Source: an uncultured Verrucomicrobia subdivision 3 bacterium (GTDB lineage: Bacteria; Verrucomicrobiota; Verrucomicrobiia; Limisphaerales; UBA11358). From it: 18,819 bases of DNA. Numbering within the stretch: the first letter of the stretch is position 1; every line of letters begins with the position of its first letter. A program made the position numbers and the translations under genes. The stretch is from contig CAIOUK010000127.1 in the NCBI GenBank assembly GCA_903861445.1, positions 1 through 18,819 of the forward strand. The letters run 5' to 3'. This document shows, piece after piece, positions 1 through 7,793 of this stretch. The notes beneath the pieces were generated by a model. The model saw nothing but the letters and a program-made list of their open reading frames with translations. It made no database searches and was not told the DNA's origin.

Positions 1-1131
1 GTGCTCGGCATCGGCGCGTTTCCGGTGAACTGGCCCATCGGCAACGGCCCGGAATTTCAAGGCATCTACGACCGCAAGACGAAGATGATGCACACGTTCG
101 AACGCGTGGTCGGCGGCAAACATCGTGCGCCGGTGGCTGTCGGTGGCCTGCATGATCCCGAAGTGCGTGGAAATTTGAGCGACGCGGAATTCGCCAAGAC
201 GGTGGAAGAATTGGAGATGCTCGAACTCGCCGGCGAGGAGTTCGACGAGGCCGCCGTGCTCGCCGGCAAAACGACGCCCGTGTTCTTCGGCAGCGGCGTG
301 AATAATTTCGGCGTGCAACTTTTGCTGGACGGTTTTCTGAAACATTCGCCGGCGCCGAAATCGCGCGTGATGGGCGGCATCGAGATCGCTCCGGAAAATC
401 CGGCGTTCAGCGGTTTTATTTTCAAGATCCAGGCGAACATGGATCCCAAGCACCGCGACCGTATCGCGTTCATCCGCGTTTGCTCCGGCAAATTTGAGCG
501 CGACATGACGGTGCAACATGCGCAGACGGGCAAAAAAATTCGCCTGTCCAGCTCTCACAAATTGTTCGGCAACGAACGCGAAACCGTGGACGAAGCTTAT
601 CCCGGCGATGTCATCGGCCTCGTCGGCCACGACGGCTTTGGCATCGGCGACACGCTTACGACCGATCCCAAAATTCTCTACAAGGAAATCCCGCGCTTCA
701 CGCCGGAAGCCTTCAGCTACCTGCACAATCCGAACACGGGAAAATATAAACAATTTCGCCAGGGTCTCGACCAGTTGTTGCAGGAAGGTGTCATTCAGGC
801 GTTGTATCTGCGCAACTCGTCCATCAAGACTCCGCTGCTGGCCGCCGTCGGGCCGTTGCAATTCGAAGTCGTGCAATTCCGTCTCGAAAGCGAATACGGC
901 GCGGAATCGCGCCTTGAAGCCGCGCCGTGGAATGTCGTCCGTTGGCTGCCGACGGATGTCACGGAAGACGCGCTGGATGCGCTGACGTTGCCCACGGGAG
1001 CGAAGCTCGCCTACGACATCGGCAAAAATCCCGTCATCCTGTTCCAGAACGAGTGGTCGGCGAACTATTTCCACGAGACGAACAAAAACACCCCGCTCTC
1101 CGCCCTGCCCGTGCAGACGGCGAAGGAGTAA
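1..1131 (+). CDS. prfC: Peptide chain release factor 3 (RF3), 3' part
   Basis: RF3 is a translational GTPase that recycles RF1/RF2 from the ribosome after termination. The 376 visible residues cover the end of the GTPase domain and all of the C-terminal domains. Family stretches include NWPIGNGPEFQGIYDR near the window edge, FFGSGVNNFGVQLLLD (about residue 95) and FSGFIFKIQANMDPKHRDRI (about residue 137), followed by an RVCSGKFERDM block and the C-terminal PLQFEVVQFRLESEYG motif. RF3 is normally about 530 residues, so roughly 150 N-terminal codons, including the P-loop, lie upstream of the window. The GTG at base 1 is therefore most likely an internal valine and not the start. It ends in TAA. 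The following gene starts 43 bp later and has a different base composition. Identification is from conserved sequence. Confidence 0.95.
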   Translation: MLGIGAFPVNWPIGNGPEFQGIYDRKTKMMHTFERVVGGKHRAPVAVGGLHDPEVRGNLSDAEFAKTVEELEMLELAGEEFDEAAVLAGKTTPVFFGSGVNNFGVQLLLDGFLKHSPAPKSRVMGGIEIAPENPAFSGFIFKIQANMDPKHRDRIAFIRVCSGKFERDMTVQHAQTGKKIRLSSSHKLFGNERETVDEAYPGDVIGLVGHDGFGIGDTLTTDPKILYKEIPRFTPEAFSYLHNPNTGKYKQFRQGLDQLLQEGVIQALYLRNSSIKTPLLAAVGPLQFEVVQFRLESEYGAESRLEAAPWNVVRWLPTDVTEDALDALTLPTGAKLAYDIGKNPVILFQNEWSANYFHETNKNTPLSALPVQTAKE

Positions 1132-1174
1132 CTAGGCCAACCACTGAAAGATCTATGTTTTTCGTGTCCATACG

Positions 1175-2533
1175 ATGAATATCGAGACAACACAGCAAAC
1201 CAAAACACAGACGAATTGGCTCGCCGTTTTCGCTGCAACGTTAGTCTGGTGGATTATTCCGTTAGTGGTCCGACTTCAACCGCAGAATTATAAACCATCG
1301 GTGGGTTTGGCGTTTGCTTGCTTGATTGGGATGGGGGTTGCCATTTCACTCTGTGCACTGCTCCGCAAAACGCGCTGGATTATTCTGATTTGGATTCCAG
1401 TCTTCATCTGGGCTTGTCTCGGTGCAGTTATGACTTTTGGCGCAATTGCAAAAGAGCCGCATGGCGGGCCGAACGCTGCTCCGCTCGAAGGCGTCGCAAT
1501 TCTAATAGGCATCGTGGTGGGACTCCTCCTTACCGTTACTGCAATCCTGTGTATTGTCTGGCGGCCGAAGGTCTATTCCATTCCATTGCTGATTCTAGCA
1601 GTCGGAAATACAGCGGCCGTCACCTATGCGACTCGGCACTCGGAACGGCAGGCCACGCGTCAGGAGATGTTTCTTCAAGTCCTCGATTCGAGCGGTAAAC
1701 CACTTTCTGGTGCTTCCGTTCGATACACCCGCTATGGCTACGGTCCGGGTGGCTCGGATGTTTTTGATGGCGAAGGCGGGCCGATTTTTTCCGACAATAA
1801 TGGCATTGCGAAAATACCCTCTCGCCGGATGCGCTACGAAACCAAAGGCACAATCACCAAACCTGGATTTCGTGAAGTGCGGTTTGACGTTGGTATGCAA
1901 TTTAACGAATCAGATCAAAGTCGCGATGTCTGGATATCTACACCTGAAACGGAACATATCGCATTTGGCAGCATCCAAACGGCTGAACTTGTCACATTGT
2001 CAATTTACCTCCCTCCGCAAAGCGATGCTCCTGATCCTCTTCACCCCGTGAAGCGTATGCAGGTGCAAGCAGACATTGGCCAAGGCAACCAAGCAACACA
2101 CGTTCTCAATCTTGAAACTGGTAAATTTAGCAATGGCCCTGAAGGTGATCTTCGAATCGATTTATTTTCTGAAATGGAAGATGGCCGATACATACGAAAC
2201 CGGCTTCGGATCACTGGAGTCAACGGAGCGAAGGTCTTCCAAGTGCCACCAACGGTTTGTTTATCAGGAGCTTTATCTTCTTACGAACACATATTTAAGG
2301 TTGCGCCACAAAATGGCTACCAAGATGAGATTGTCATACAAAATCCCGGCAGTTTGCCCGGGCCAATGATTTATGTTTCAGCACGCGATGGTCATCTTTA
2401 CGCGCGAATGAGCGTTGATGTTTATGGAAGAGCCAACGAACCGAGGGCAAGATGTGAAGTTAAATTATTTCTAAATCCCACTGGGAATCGGCAACTCGAA
2501 TATCCGAAAACCTCGCCCGGCTTGAACGAATAG
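1175..2533 (+). CDS. Orphan membrane protein with five N-terminal TM segments and a C-terminal Ig/CarboxypepD-like region
   Basis: I do not recognise this 452-residue protein. Five hydrophobic segments are visible at about residues 14-33, 43-63, 67-92, 105-129 and 132-152, with short polar loops. The remaining 300 residues are soluble-looking and begin with VLDSSGKPLSGASVRY (about 169-184). That is the typical opening strand of carboxypeptidase-regulatory-like or prealbumin-like beta-sandwich domains, and DNNGIAKIP (208-216) fits the same fold. The C-terminal third is beta-rich without a motif I can name. The start ATG has no Shine-Dalgarno sequence. The gene is visibly richer in A+T and in codons such as AAT, GAT and TTT than prfC before it or the ABC-F gene after it, which suggests a foreign or fast-evolving gene. 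A sensor, adhesin or envelope role is possible, but there is no direct evidence for a function. Confidence 0.75.
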   Translation: MNIETTQQTKTQTNWLAVFAATLVWWIIPLVVRLQPQNYKPSVGLAFACLIGMGVAISLCALLRKTRWIILIWIPVFIWACLGAVMTFGAIAKEPHGGPNAAPLEGVAILIGIVVGLLLTVTAILCIVWRPKVYSIPLLILAVGNTAAVTYATRHSERQATRQEMFLQVLDSSGKPLSGASVRYTRYGYGPGGSDVFDGEGGPIFSDNNGIAKIPSRRMRYETKGTITKPGFREVRFDVGMQFNESDQSRDVWISTPETEHIAFGSIQTAELVTLSIYLPPQSDAPDPLHPVKRMQVQADIGQGNQATHVLNLETGKFSNGPEGDLRIDLFSEMEDGRYIRNRLRITGVNGAKVFQVPPTVCLSGALSSYEHIFKVAPQNGYQDEIVIQNPGSLPGPMIYVSARDGHLYARMSVDVYGRANEPRARCEVKLFLNPTGNRQLEYPKTSPGLNE

Positions 2534-2646
2534 GAAGGCTTTTTAGAGCGAACAAAGCGGTGTCTTGTTACTGCCGAATTTTTTGCTACTGTTCGCACCC
2601 ATTGTAAATGATTTTTGAACCGTCAGCCGCCCGTCGCTAATACAAA

Positions 2647-4542
2647 ATGTCCACTCTTATTTCCGCCTCCGAAGTCTCCGTGCGCTACAATGAACGCACG
2701 GTGCTCGACAACATCACGCTTGGCATCCAGGACGGCGACCGCATCGGCCTCGTCGGGCGCAACGGCTGCGGCAAGACCACCTTCTTGAAAATCCTCGCGG
2801 GACTGCAACAGCCGGACAGCGGCGAAGTGGATCGCGCTCACGATCTCGTGGCCAGCTATCTGCCGCAGGATTTCATGCTCGATGACACGAAGAATGTCCA
2901 CGACAACGTTCGCGACGGCGCGTCACACGTCTTCAAGTTGATTGCAGAATTTGAATCGCTGCCGCACGACTCCAAGCGGCACGAGGAACTGGAGCAACGC
3001 ATTCATGCGCTGGACGGCTGGACGGTGGAACGCCGCATCGAAATTGCGCTCGCGCACTTGAACTGTCCCGGCGCTGACCGGCGTGTCGAATCGTTGTCTG
3101 GCGGAGAGAAACGCCGCGTGGCGATGGCGCGGGCGATTGTCTCGCAGCCGGATTTTCTGATGCTCGACGAGCCGACAAACCATCTCGACCCGGAATCCAT
3201 CGAGTGGGTCGCCGAGTTTTTGGAATCGTTCAGCGGCGCATTTTTGGTCGTCACGCATGATCGTTATTTTCTGGATCGAGTGGCGGGCAGCATTCTGGAA
3301 CTGTCGAACGGCAAGTTCTTTTCGCACGCCGGAAACTACACCGACTATCTGCTCGCCAAATCGGAACGGCAGGAGGCCGACGCGACCATCGAGCACAAGC
3401 GCCAGATGTTTCTGAAGAAGGAGCTCGCGTGGGTGCGCCAAGGCCCGCGCGCCCAGCGCAGCAAGCAGAAGGATCGTTTCGAGCGCTATTACGACGAGGC
3501 CGCCAAGGACGGTCCGGTCATCGAGGAAGATGTGGAACTCTGCATCCCGCCGCCGCCGCAGCTTGGCAATCGCACCGTCGAGGTCGCCAATCTCGGCATG
3601 GAACTCGGCGGCAAAAAACTATTTTCCGCATTCAATTTCACCTTTGAGAACGGCAAACGCGTCGGCATCTGCGGGCGCAACGGCCTCGGCAAATCCACGT
3701 TGCTCAAAATCGTCATCGGCCAGCTCACGCCCACCGAAGGCACGGTGAAAATCGGCCAGCTCACAAAATTTAACTACGTTGACCAGGGCCGCTTGCACAT
3801 GAACGAGGAGCGCACCGTCCTCGACGAGGTGGCCGACGGCACCGAGTTCGTGCAATGGGGCGACACCAAGCTCTCCGTGCGGTCTTATCTCAAGCGGTTT
3901 CTGTTTGCCGACGACCGCATCATGACGCAGGTGAAAAAACTTTCCGGCGGCGAACGCAGCCGTTTGTTGCTGGCGAAGATTTTGAAGAGCGGCGGCAACT
4001 TCCTGATTCTCGACGAGCCGACCAACGACCTCGACCTGCCGACCCTGCGCGTGTTGGAAGAGGCGTTGATCGCATTCCCCGGCGTGACCTGCGTGGTGAG
4101 CCATGACCGCTATTTTCTCAACCGCGTCTGCACCGATATTCTTGCCTTCGAAGGCGACGGCAAAATCCATCACAGCGTCGGCGACTACGATTATTACCTG
4201 GAGAAAAAAAAGAAGGCGGAAGTAGCGGCGGCAAAGCATAGCGCTGCCATATTATCGGTGAATAAAAATGCGGCACTGTCCCAAGCCGCCGCGGCGAAGC
4301 CAAAAGCACGCAAGCTATCCTTCAAGGAGCAGCGCGAATTAGACGGCATGGAAGCGCAAATTCACGCGGTCGAAGCCGAAGTCGCACGCATCGAAGGACT
4401 GTTTGCCGACCCAGATTTTTTCCGCAAGCAAGGCGCGCAGGTCAACCAGCTCACGCAAGATTTGGAAGCGGCCAAGGAAAAACTCCCGAAGCTTTACAAG
4501 CGTTGGGAAGAACTCGAAGCCATCCGCGCCGCTTCCGCTTAA
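2647..4542 (+). CDS. uup: ABC-F family ATPase, Uup type
   Basis: A soluble twin-ATPase protein of 631 residues with no membrane segments, the architecture of ABC-F ribosome-associated factors. Domain 1 has Walker A GRNGCGKT (37-44), signature LSGGE (about 150) and Walker B with DEPTNHLD (about 174). Domain 2 has GRNGLGKS (343-350), LSGGE (about 432) and DEPTNDLD (about 456). The linker contains KKELAWVRQGPRAQRSKQK, the basic arm sequence typical of Uup, and the last 75 residues form a charged coiled coil like the Uup C-terminal DNA/RNA-binding domain. Known family roles are ribosome rescue, 50S quality control and suppression of precise transposon excision. An antibiotic-protection role is less likely because the linker is short. 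The start ATG gives the standard N-terminus; no Shine-Dalgarno is seen. It is preceded by a 113-bp gap and stands alone, convergent with purH. Confidence 0.9.
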   Translation: MSTLISASEVSVRYNERTVLDNITLGIQDGDRIGLVGRNGCGKTTFLKILAGLQQPDSGEVDRAHDLVASYLPQDFMLDDTKNVHDNVRDGASHVFKLIAEFESLPHDSKRHEELEQRIHALDGWTVERRIEIALAHLNCPGADRRVESLSGGEKRRVAMARAIVSQPDFLMLDEPTNHLDPESIEWVAEFLESFSGAFLVVTHDRYFLDRVAGSILELSNGKFFSHAGNYTDYLLAKSERQEADATIEHKRQMFLKKELAWVRQGPRAQRSKQKDRFERYYDEAAKDGPVIEEDVELCIPPPPQLGNRTVEVANLGMELGGKKLFSAFNFTFENGKRVGICGRNGLGKSTLLKIVIGQLTPTEGTVKIGQLTKFNYVDQGRLHMNEERTVLDEVADGTEFVQWGDTKLSVRSYLKRFLFADDRIMTQVKKLSGGERSRLLLAKILKSGGNFLILDEPTNDLDLPTLRVLEEALIAFPGVTCVVSHDRYFLNRVCTDILAFEGDGKIHHSVGDYDYYLEKKKKAEVAAAKHSAAILSVNKNAALSQAAAAKPKARKLSFKEQRELDGMEAQIHAVEAEVARIEGLFADPDFFRKQGAQVNQLTQDLEAAKEKLPKLYKRWEELEAIRAASA

Positions 4543-4570
4543 CCCAAACGGGGCGACTCTCGTCACCGGT

Positions 4571-4604
4571 AAAATAAAAAACCACGCGAAGCGTTTTCGC
4601 GTGG
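4571..4604 (-). terminator. Intrinsic terminator of purH
   Basis: A perfect 9-bp stem (CCACGCGAA / TTCGCGTGG, 4582-4590 and 4596-4604) with a 5-nt loop. Read on the minus strand it lies just after the purH stop and is followed by a T-tract (complement of the A-rich run 4571-4581). In the plus direction the hairpin could also end transcription of the ABC-F gene, but it has no good T-run on that side, so it is primarily the purH terminator. Confidence 0.85.
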
Positions 4605-4628
4605 CTCGTGTATTTCGCGTTTAAAAAC

Positions 4629-6176
4629 TCAATGGCGGAAATGGCGCGCGCCGGTGAACGCCATCGCCATGCCGCGCGCATCCGCCGCCGCAATCACTTC
4701 TGGGTCTTTCACCGAGCCGCCGGGCTGAATTGCTGCCGTCGCGCCCGCGTCCGCTGCCGCGATGAGTCCGTCGGGGAACGGGAAGAACGCGTCACTGCAC
4801 ACCACGCTGCCGACGAGCGGCAACTTTGCCTCGCCCGCTTTCCACACCGCGATACGACTGGAATCCACGCGGCTCATCTGACCCGCGCCGGTGCCGAGCG
4901 TGCGGCCTTCACCGACGTAAAGAATCGCATTTGATTTCAGATGCTTCACCACGCGCCAGCCGAACAGCATCGCTTTCAACTCGGCTTCGGTCGGTTGCCG
5001 TTTCGTGACAATTTTCAAATCCGCCGCCGTCGTCACCTTCAAGTCGCGCTGTTGGAGCAGGAACGAATCCGCGCCGACGCTGCGCACGTCCCAAGGCTGC
5101 GCCGAGAGCGGACATTTCTGGAGTTGCAGCAGACGTAGATTTTTCTTCTTCTTCAAAATCGCCAGCGCCTCCGGCGAAAAATCCGGCGCGACGATGACCT
5201 CGCTGAAAATTTCCGCGATGGCCTCGGCACACGCAGCGTCCAGGGTTTTATTTACCGCGATGATGCCGCCAAACGGCGCCTGTTTGTCCGTGGCGAACGC
5301 CTTGTCCCACGCCTCGCGCAAATTCGCGCCTTGGCCGACGCCGCACGGATTCGTGTGCTTGAGGATCGCCAGCGTCGGCGCGTCCTCGCGAAATTCCGCG
5401 ATCAGCGCGGTGGCGGCGGTGAGATCTAAAATGTTGTTGTAGGAAAGTTCCTTGCCGTGGAGTTGCTTGAAAAATTCGTGGAATTTCCCGTAGAGCGCGG
5501 CGGTCTGATGCGGATTCTCGCCGTAGCGCAACGGCTGCGCGAGCGGCGCGGAAATCGTCAGCACTTGCGGCAATGCCATTTTGTCAGCGGCAAATTCCTT
5601 TTGCAGATGCGCGGCAATGGCGGCGTCATAGGCCGCTGTGCGCGCATAGACTTTCGCACACAGTTTCCGGCGCAGTTCCAAAGTGGTGTTGCCGGTCGCG
5701 GTAATCTGTTTCGCCACTTCGGAATAATCGAACGGATCCACGATCACGGTGACGCTGTCGTGATTTTTCGCCGCGCTGCGGAGCATCGAAGGCCCGCCGA
5801 TGTCAATGTTCTCAATGGCGTCGTGCAGTTTCACGTCCGGCTTGGCGACGGTGGCCTCGAACGGATAAAGATTCACCACGACCAAATCAATCGGCTTGAT
5901 GGCGTGGACTTTCACCGCCGCCTCGTGCGTGGCGTTGCCGCGGATGTAGAGCAGTCCGCCGTGGACCAGCGGATGCAGCGTCTTGACGCGGCCATCGAGC
6001 ATTTCGGGAAAGCCAGTGTGCTCGGAAATATCTTTGACCGTCAAACCGGCTTCGCGGAGCGCCTTGGCGGTGCCGCCGGTGGAAATGAGTTCGACGCCGG
6101 CGGCGGCGAGGATTTGAGCGAAGGCCACGAGGCCGGTCTTGTCGGAAACGGAAAGCAATGCACGTTGAATTTTCAC
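4629..6176 (-). CDS. purH: Bifunctional AICAR transformylase / IMP cyclohydrolase
   Basis: Catalyses the last two steps of de novo purine synthesis: formylation of AICAR with 10-formyl-THF, then cyclisation to IMP in the cytoplasm. The N-terminal MGS-like cyclohydrolase domain shows LLSVSDKTGL, STGGTAKALREAG and HTGFPEMLDGRVKTLHP. The transformylase domain shows LRYGENPHQTAA, AILKHTNPCGVGQG, GAGQMSRVDSS and SDAFFPFPD, and the C-terminus ends in the canonical AFTGARHFRH. I placed the start at the GTG at 6174-6176, which gives MKIQRALLSVSDK as in homologues; an in-frame TTG at 6180-6182 would add two residues. No Shine-Dalgarno is visible. Full length (about 515 residues). It lies 88 bp downstream of the tolC-like gene on the same strand, with a hairpin between them, so co-transcription is possible but not required. 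Confidence 0.97.
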   Translation of the reverse strand: MKIQRALLSVSDKTGLVAFAQILAAAGVELISTGGTAKALREAGLTVKDISEHTGFPEMLDGRVKTLHPLVHGGLLYIRGNATHEAAVKVHAIKPIDLVVVNLYPFEATVAKPDVKLHDAIENIDIGGPSMLRSAAKNHDSVTVIVDPFDYSEVAKQITATGNTTLELRRKLCAKVYARTAAYDAAIAAHLQKEFAADKMALPQVLTISAPLAQPLRYGENPHQTAALYGKFHEFFKQLHGKELSYNNILDLTAATALIAEFREDAPTLAILKHTNPCGVGQGANLREAWDKAFATDKQAPFGGIIAVNKTLDAACAEAIAEIFSEVIVAPDFSPEALAILKKKKNLRLLQLQKCPLSAQPWDVRSVGADSFLLQQRDLKVTTAADLKIVTKRQPTEAELKAMLFGWRVVKHLKSNAILYVGEGRTLGTGAGQMSRVDSSRIAVWKAGEAKLPLVGSVVCSDAFFPFPDGLIAAADAGATAAIQPGGSVKDPEVIAAADARGMAMAFTGARHFRH

Positions 6177-6212
6177 GCGCAATAAAATCGGCGAAAGCTG
6201 CCGTCACCGCAA

Positions 6213-6248
6213 CCGGCAAATTGTTTTCCGCGAAACAATTTTTGCCGG
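6213..6248 (-). terminator. Long imperfect hairpin between the tolC-like gene and purH
   Basis: CCGGCAAA plus TTGTTT on one side pair with AAACAA plus TTTGCCGG on the other, giving a 14-bp stem interrupted by a 2-nt bulge with a 6-nt loop (TCCGCG). It lies just after the tolC-like stop and before the purH start. No clean T-run follows on the minus strand, so it is a weak intrinsic terminator, an mRNA-stabilising 3' structure, or an attenuator ahead of purH. The pairing is seen directly; the role is inferred. Confidence 0.45.
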
Positions 6249-6264
6249 CCGCGCCGGACGAAAA

Positions 6265-7605
6265 TTATTTCGCCGGTGCCAGATCCGCGCCGATGGCGCG
6301 TTCCAGCCGGGCGCGGGCGGTGGCGTAATCGTGCTGCGCGGTGATTTGCGTCGTGCGCGCCTGCGTGAGCGAGGTCTCAGCATTCAGCACGTCGAGCTGC
6401 GTGCCGGTGCCGGCCTCGGCGCGGGCATTGGCTTCGCGCAGGGCTTCGGCGGCCTGCTCCTGCACCTTCGATTGCGATTCCAAGGTTTCCTTCGCCTGAA
6501 TGAAATCGGAATACGCCGTGCGCACGGCAAGTTCAATCTGGCGCGACTGGTCGTCCAAATCGGTTTTAGATTTTTGGTAAAGCGCCTTGGCCTGCGTGAT
6601 TTTGCCGGCGGTGAGCGCGCCATCAAAAATATTCCACGTCAACTGAGCGCCGGCGTTCCAGCCGTCCAGCTTGTCGCCGACATCGGTGCTGAAAGAGGAA
6701 TTCATCCAGTTGTAACCGGCAAACACGGAGACGGACGGTTTGTAACCAGACCTGGCGTTGACGACGCTTAACTTTTGCAATTCGATATTCTGGCGCGCGG
6801 CGATGAGTTCCGTGCGGCTACCGAGCGCCTGCTGGATGGCGTCCGGCAGATTCACGGCGAACGGCGCGGGGTCGAGTCCGTCGGTAAGATTGAACGGGAT
6901 GTCCTCCCAGATTTCGCGCGGCAGATTGTAGCCAAGCAGATTCGCGAGATTATTTTTGGCGATGCGATAGCCGTTACGCGCCTGAATCAAAAACGGCTTT
7001 TCATTCGCCACCGAAACTTCGGCGCGGAGGACGTTGAAATGCGGCACGGTGCCGGCATCGTAGCGGTGTTGCTGGTCTTCGAGTTCCTTTTGCAATAATT
7101 TCACCGACGCCTCGCGCACGGTGATCTGCTGCGCGGCGAGCAGCACGTCGTAATAGGCGAGGCGCACGTTCAACAGCGCATCCGCCACGGCGGTTTGATA
7201 AACGGCGAGCGCCTGCCGCTGGGTGGCTCCGGCGGCACGGATGGCAGCGACAAGTTTGCCGCCCGAATAAACCGTCTGCGAAATCTGGACGCCGGCATTC
7301 CAGTCCTGGTGCGGCGACTGAACACCCGGAGCGGGAAAATTTTGCACCAGCGTGATTTCATTGTCGGTATATTTGCCGCCCGCCGTCACCTGCGGCAGCG
7401 CCACGGCGCGCGTCTGCACGACGAGGCCGTGCGCGGCTTCGAGATCGTTCTTGGCCTTGAGAATCGCGGCATTCTGCAACAGGGCGGTGTTGAGCGCGTC
7501 GGTCAGCGACAGCGGGCGTGTGAGCCACGCGGCGGAATTGGTATCAGCGGCGGCGACCGCAAAAGTGAAGCCGAGCAGCAGCGAAAGCAGCGTCAGTTTT
7601 TTCAT
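6265..7605 (-). CDS. TolC-family outer-membrane efflux channel protein
   Basis: A 446-residue outer-membrane factor expected to form a trimeric beta-barrel with a periplasmic alpha-helical tunnel for tripartite exporters. An N-terminal signal peptide is clear (MKKLTLLSLLLGFTFAVAAA, cleavage near residue 20). The body has the duplicated long-helix pattern of the family: PLSLTDALNTALLQN near the start, the QDWNAGVQISQTVYSGGKL strand block, and a second repeat with SVFAGYNW and WNAGAQLTWNIFDGALTAGK. Near the C-terminus is the typical EANARAEAGTGTQLDVLNAETSLTQARTTQITA segment. It is transcribed divergently from the hlyD-like/ABC operon at 7794-11210 across a 188-bp control region, which strongly suggests that it is the outer-membrane partner of that exporter. 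The start ATG has only a weak, distant AGGA. Which substrate it carries cannot be told from the sequence. Confidence 0.92.
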   Translation of the reverse strand: MKKLTLLSLLLGFTFAVAAADTNSAAWLTRPLSLTDALNTALLQNAAILKAKNDLEAAHGLVVQTRAVALPQVTAGGKYTDNEITLVQNFPAPGVQSPHQDWNAGVQISQTVYSGGKLVAAIRAAGATQRQALAVYQTAVADALLNVRLAYYDVLLAAQQITVREASVKLLQKELEDQQHRYDAGTVPHFNVLRAEVSVANEKPFLIQARNGYRIAKNNLANLLGYNLPREIWEDIPFNLTDGLDPAPFAVNLPDAIQQALGSRTELIAARQNIELQKLSVVNARSGYKPSVSVFAGYNWMNSSFSTDVGDKLDGWNAGAQLTWNIFDGALTAGKITQAKALYQKSKTDLDDQSRQIELAVRTAYSDFIQAKETLESQSKVQEQAAEALREANARAEAGTGTQLDVLNAETSLTQARTTQITAQHDYATARARLERAIGADLAPAK

Positions 7606-7618
7606 ACAGCGTGGTCAT

Positions 7619-7634
7619 CCTACCATTCGGTAGG
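7619..7634. promoter_or_regulatory. Short perfect hairpin in the tolC-like leader
   Basis: CCTACC ATTC GGTAGG, a perfect 6-bp inverted repeat with a 4-nt loop, starting 14 bp upstream of the tolC-like ATG. On the minus strand it would fold in the 5' leader and sequester the only AGGA-like element there. It could instead be a protein-binding half-site pair. The role is not known. Confidence 0.4.
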
Positions 7635-7643
7635 TTAAAAGTC

Positions 7644-7661
7644 GAATGAATCGTTTCATTC
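7644..7661. promoter_or_regulatory. Putative TetR-type operator between divergent exporter genes
   Basis: A perfect 7-bp inverted repeat, GAATGAA TCGT TTCATTC, 18 bp in all. It sits 38 bp upstream of the tolC-like start and 132 bp upstream of the hlyD-like start. AT-containing palindromes of this size are characteristic of TetR-family operators, and YbhGFSR-type exporters are commonly controlled by TetR regulators (CecR in E. coli). No regulator gene is present in the window, so the binding protein is inferred only. Confidence 0.45.
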
Positions 7662-7666
7662 CGAAC

Positions 7667-7741
7667 GGAGCGCGAGTTGTCCCAACTCGCAGCGGGCTGC
7701 ATGGCTGGCGAAGCGCTGCGGATTGAGACAATCCGCGCTCC
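7667..7741. repeat. REP/BIME-like inverted doublet (two 28-bp hairpin units)
   Basis: A 75-bp element made of two 28-bp units in inverted orientation (7667-7694 and 7714-7741) separated by a 19-bp spacer. Each unit begins with GGAGCGCG, ends with CGCAGCG, and contains a perfect 8-bp hairpin with a 3-nt loop: GCGAGTTG/CAACTCGC at 7672-7690 and GCGGATTG/CAATCCGC at 7718-7736. The two units match at 23 of 28 positions; four of the five differences are paired stem positions that change together and keep the hairpin. The whole element can also fold as one long cruciform. The GGAG foot followed by a stem-loop is the architecture of REP sequences mobilised by RAYT (TnpA-REP) transposases. No transposase and no other copy is seen in this window. 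Confidence 0.75.
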
Positions 7742-7793
7742 ATCGTTTCGCTCGTAAATTTTGGCCGTCGTGCTAATGTCGGGACAGGTTTGT

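Noticed and set aside
1..3. GTG at the window edge as the start of a short prfC
   Set aside because: The preceding residues of RF3 (P-loop and switch regions) are missing and the sequence begins in the middle of the GTPase domain, so the gene is cut by the window and not truncated.
2565..2610. Promoter for the ABC-F gene (TTGTTA or TTGCTA with a downstream TA-rich box)
   Set aside because: The -10 matches are no better than 3/6 and the spacings are 15-16 bp. I could not choose one over chance.
3619..4239. 206-codon open frame opposite the ABC-F gene
   Set aside because: Antisense shadow of the second ATPase domain; composition is typical of reverse-strand reading of GC-rich codons.
5457..6185. 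242-codon open frame on the plus strand opposite purH
   Set aside because: Fully antisense to a highly conserved purH; the predicted protein is Arg/Gly-rich with no motif. It is a by-product of GC-rich codon bias.
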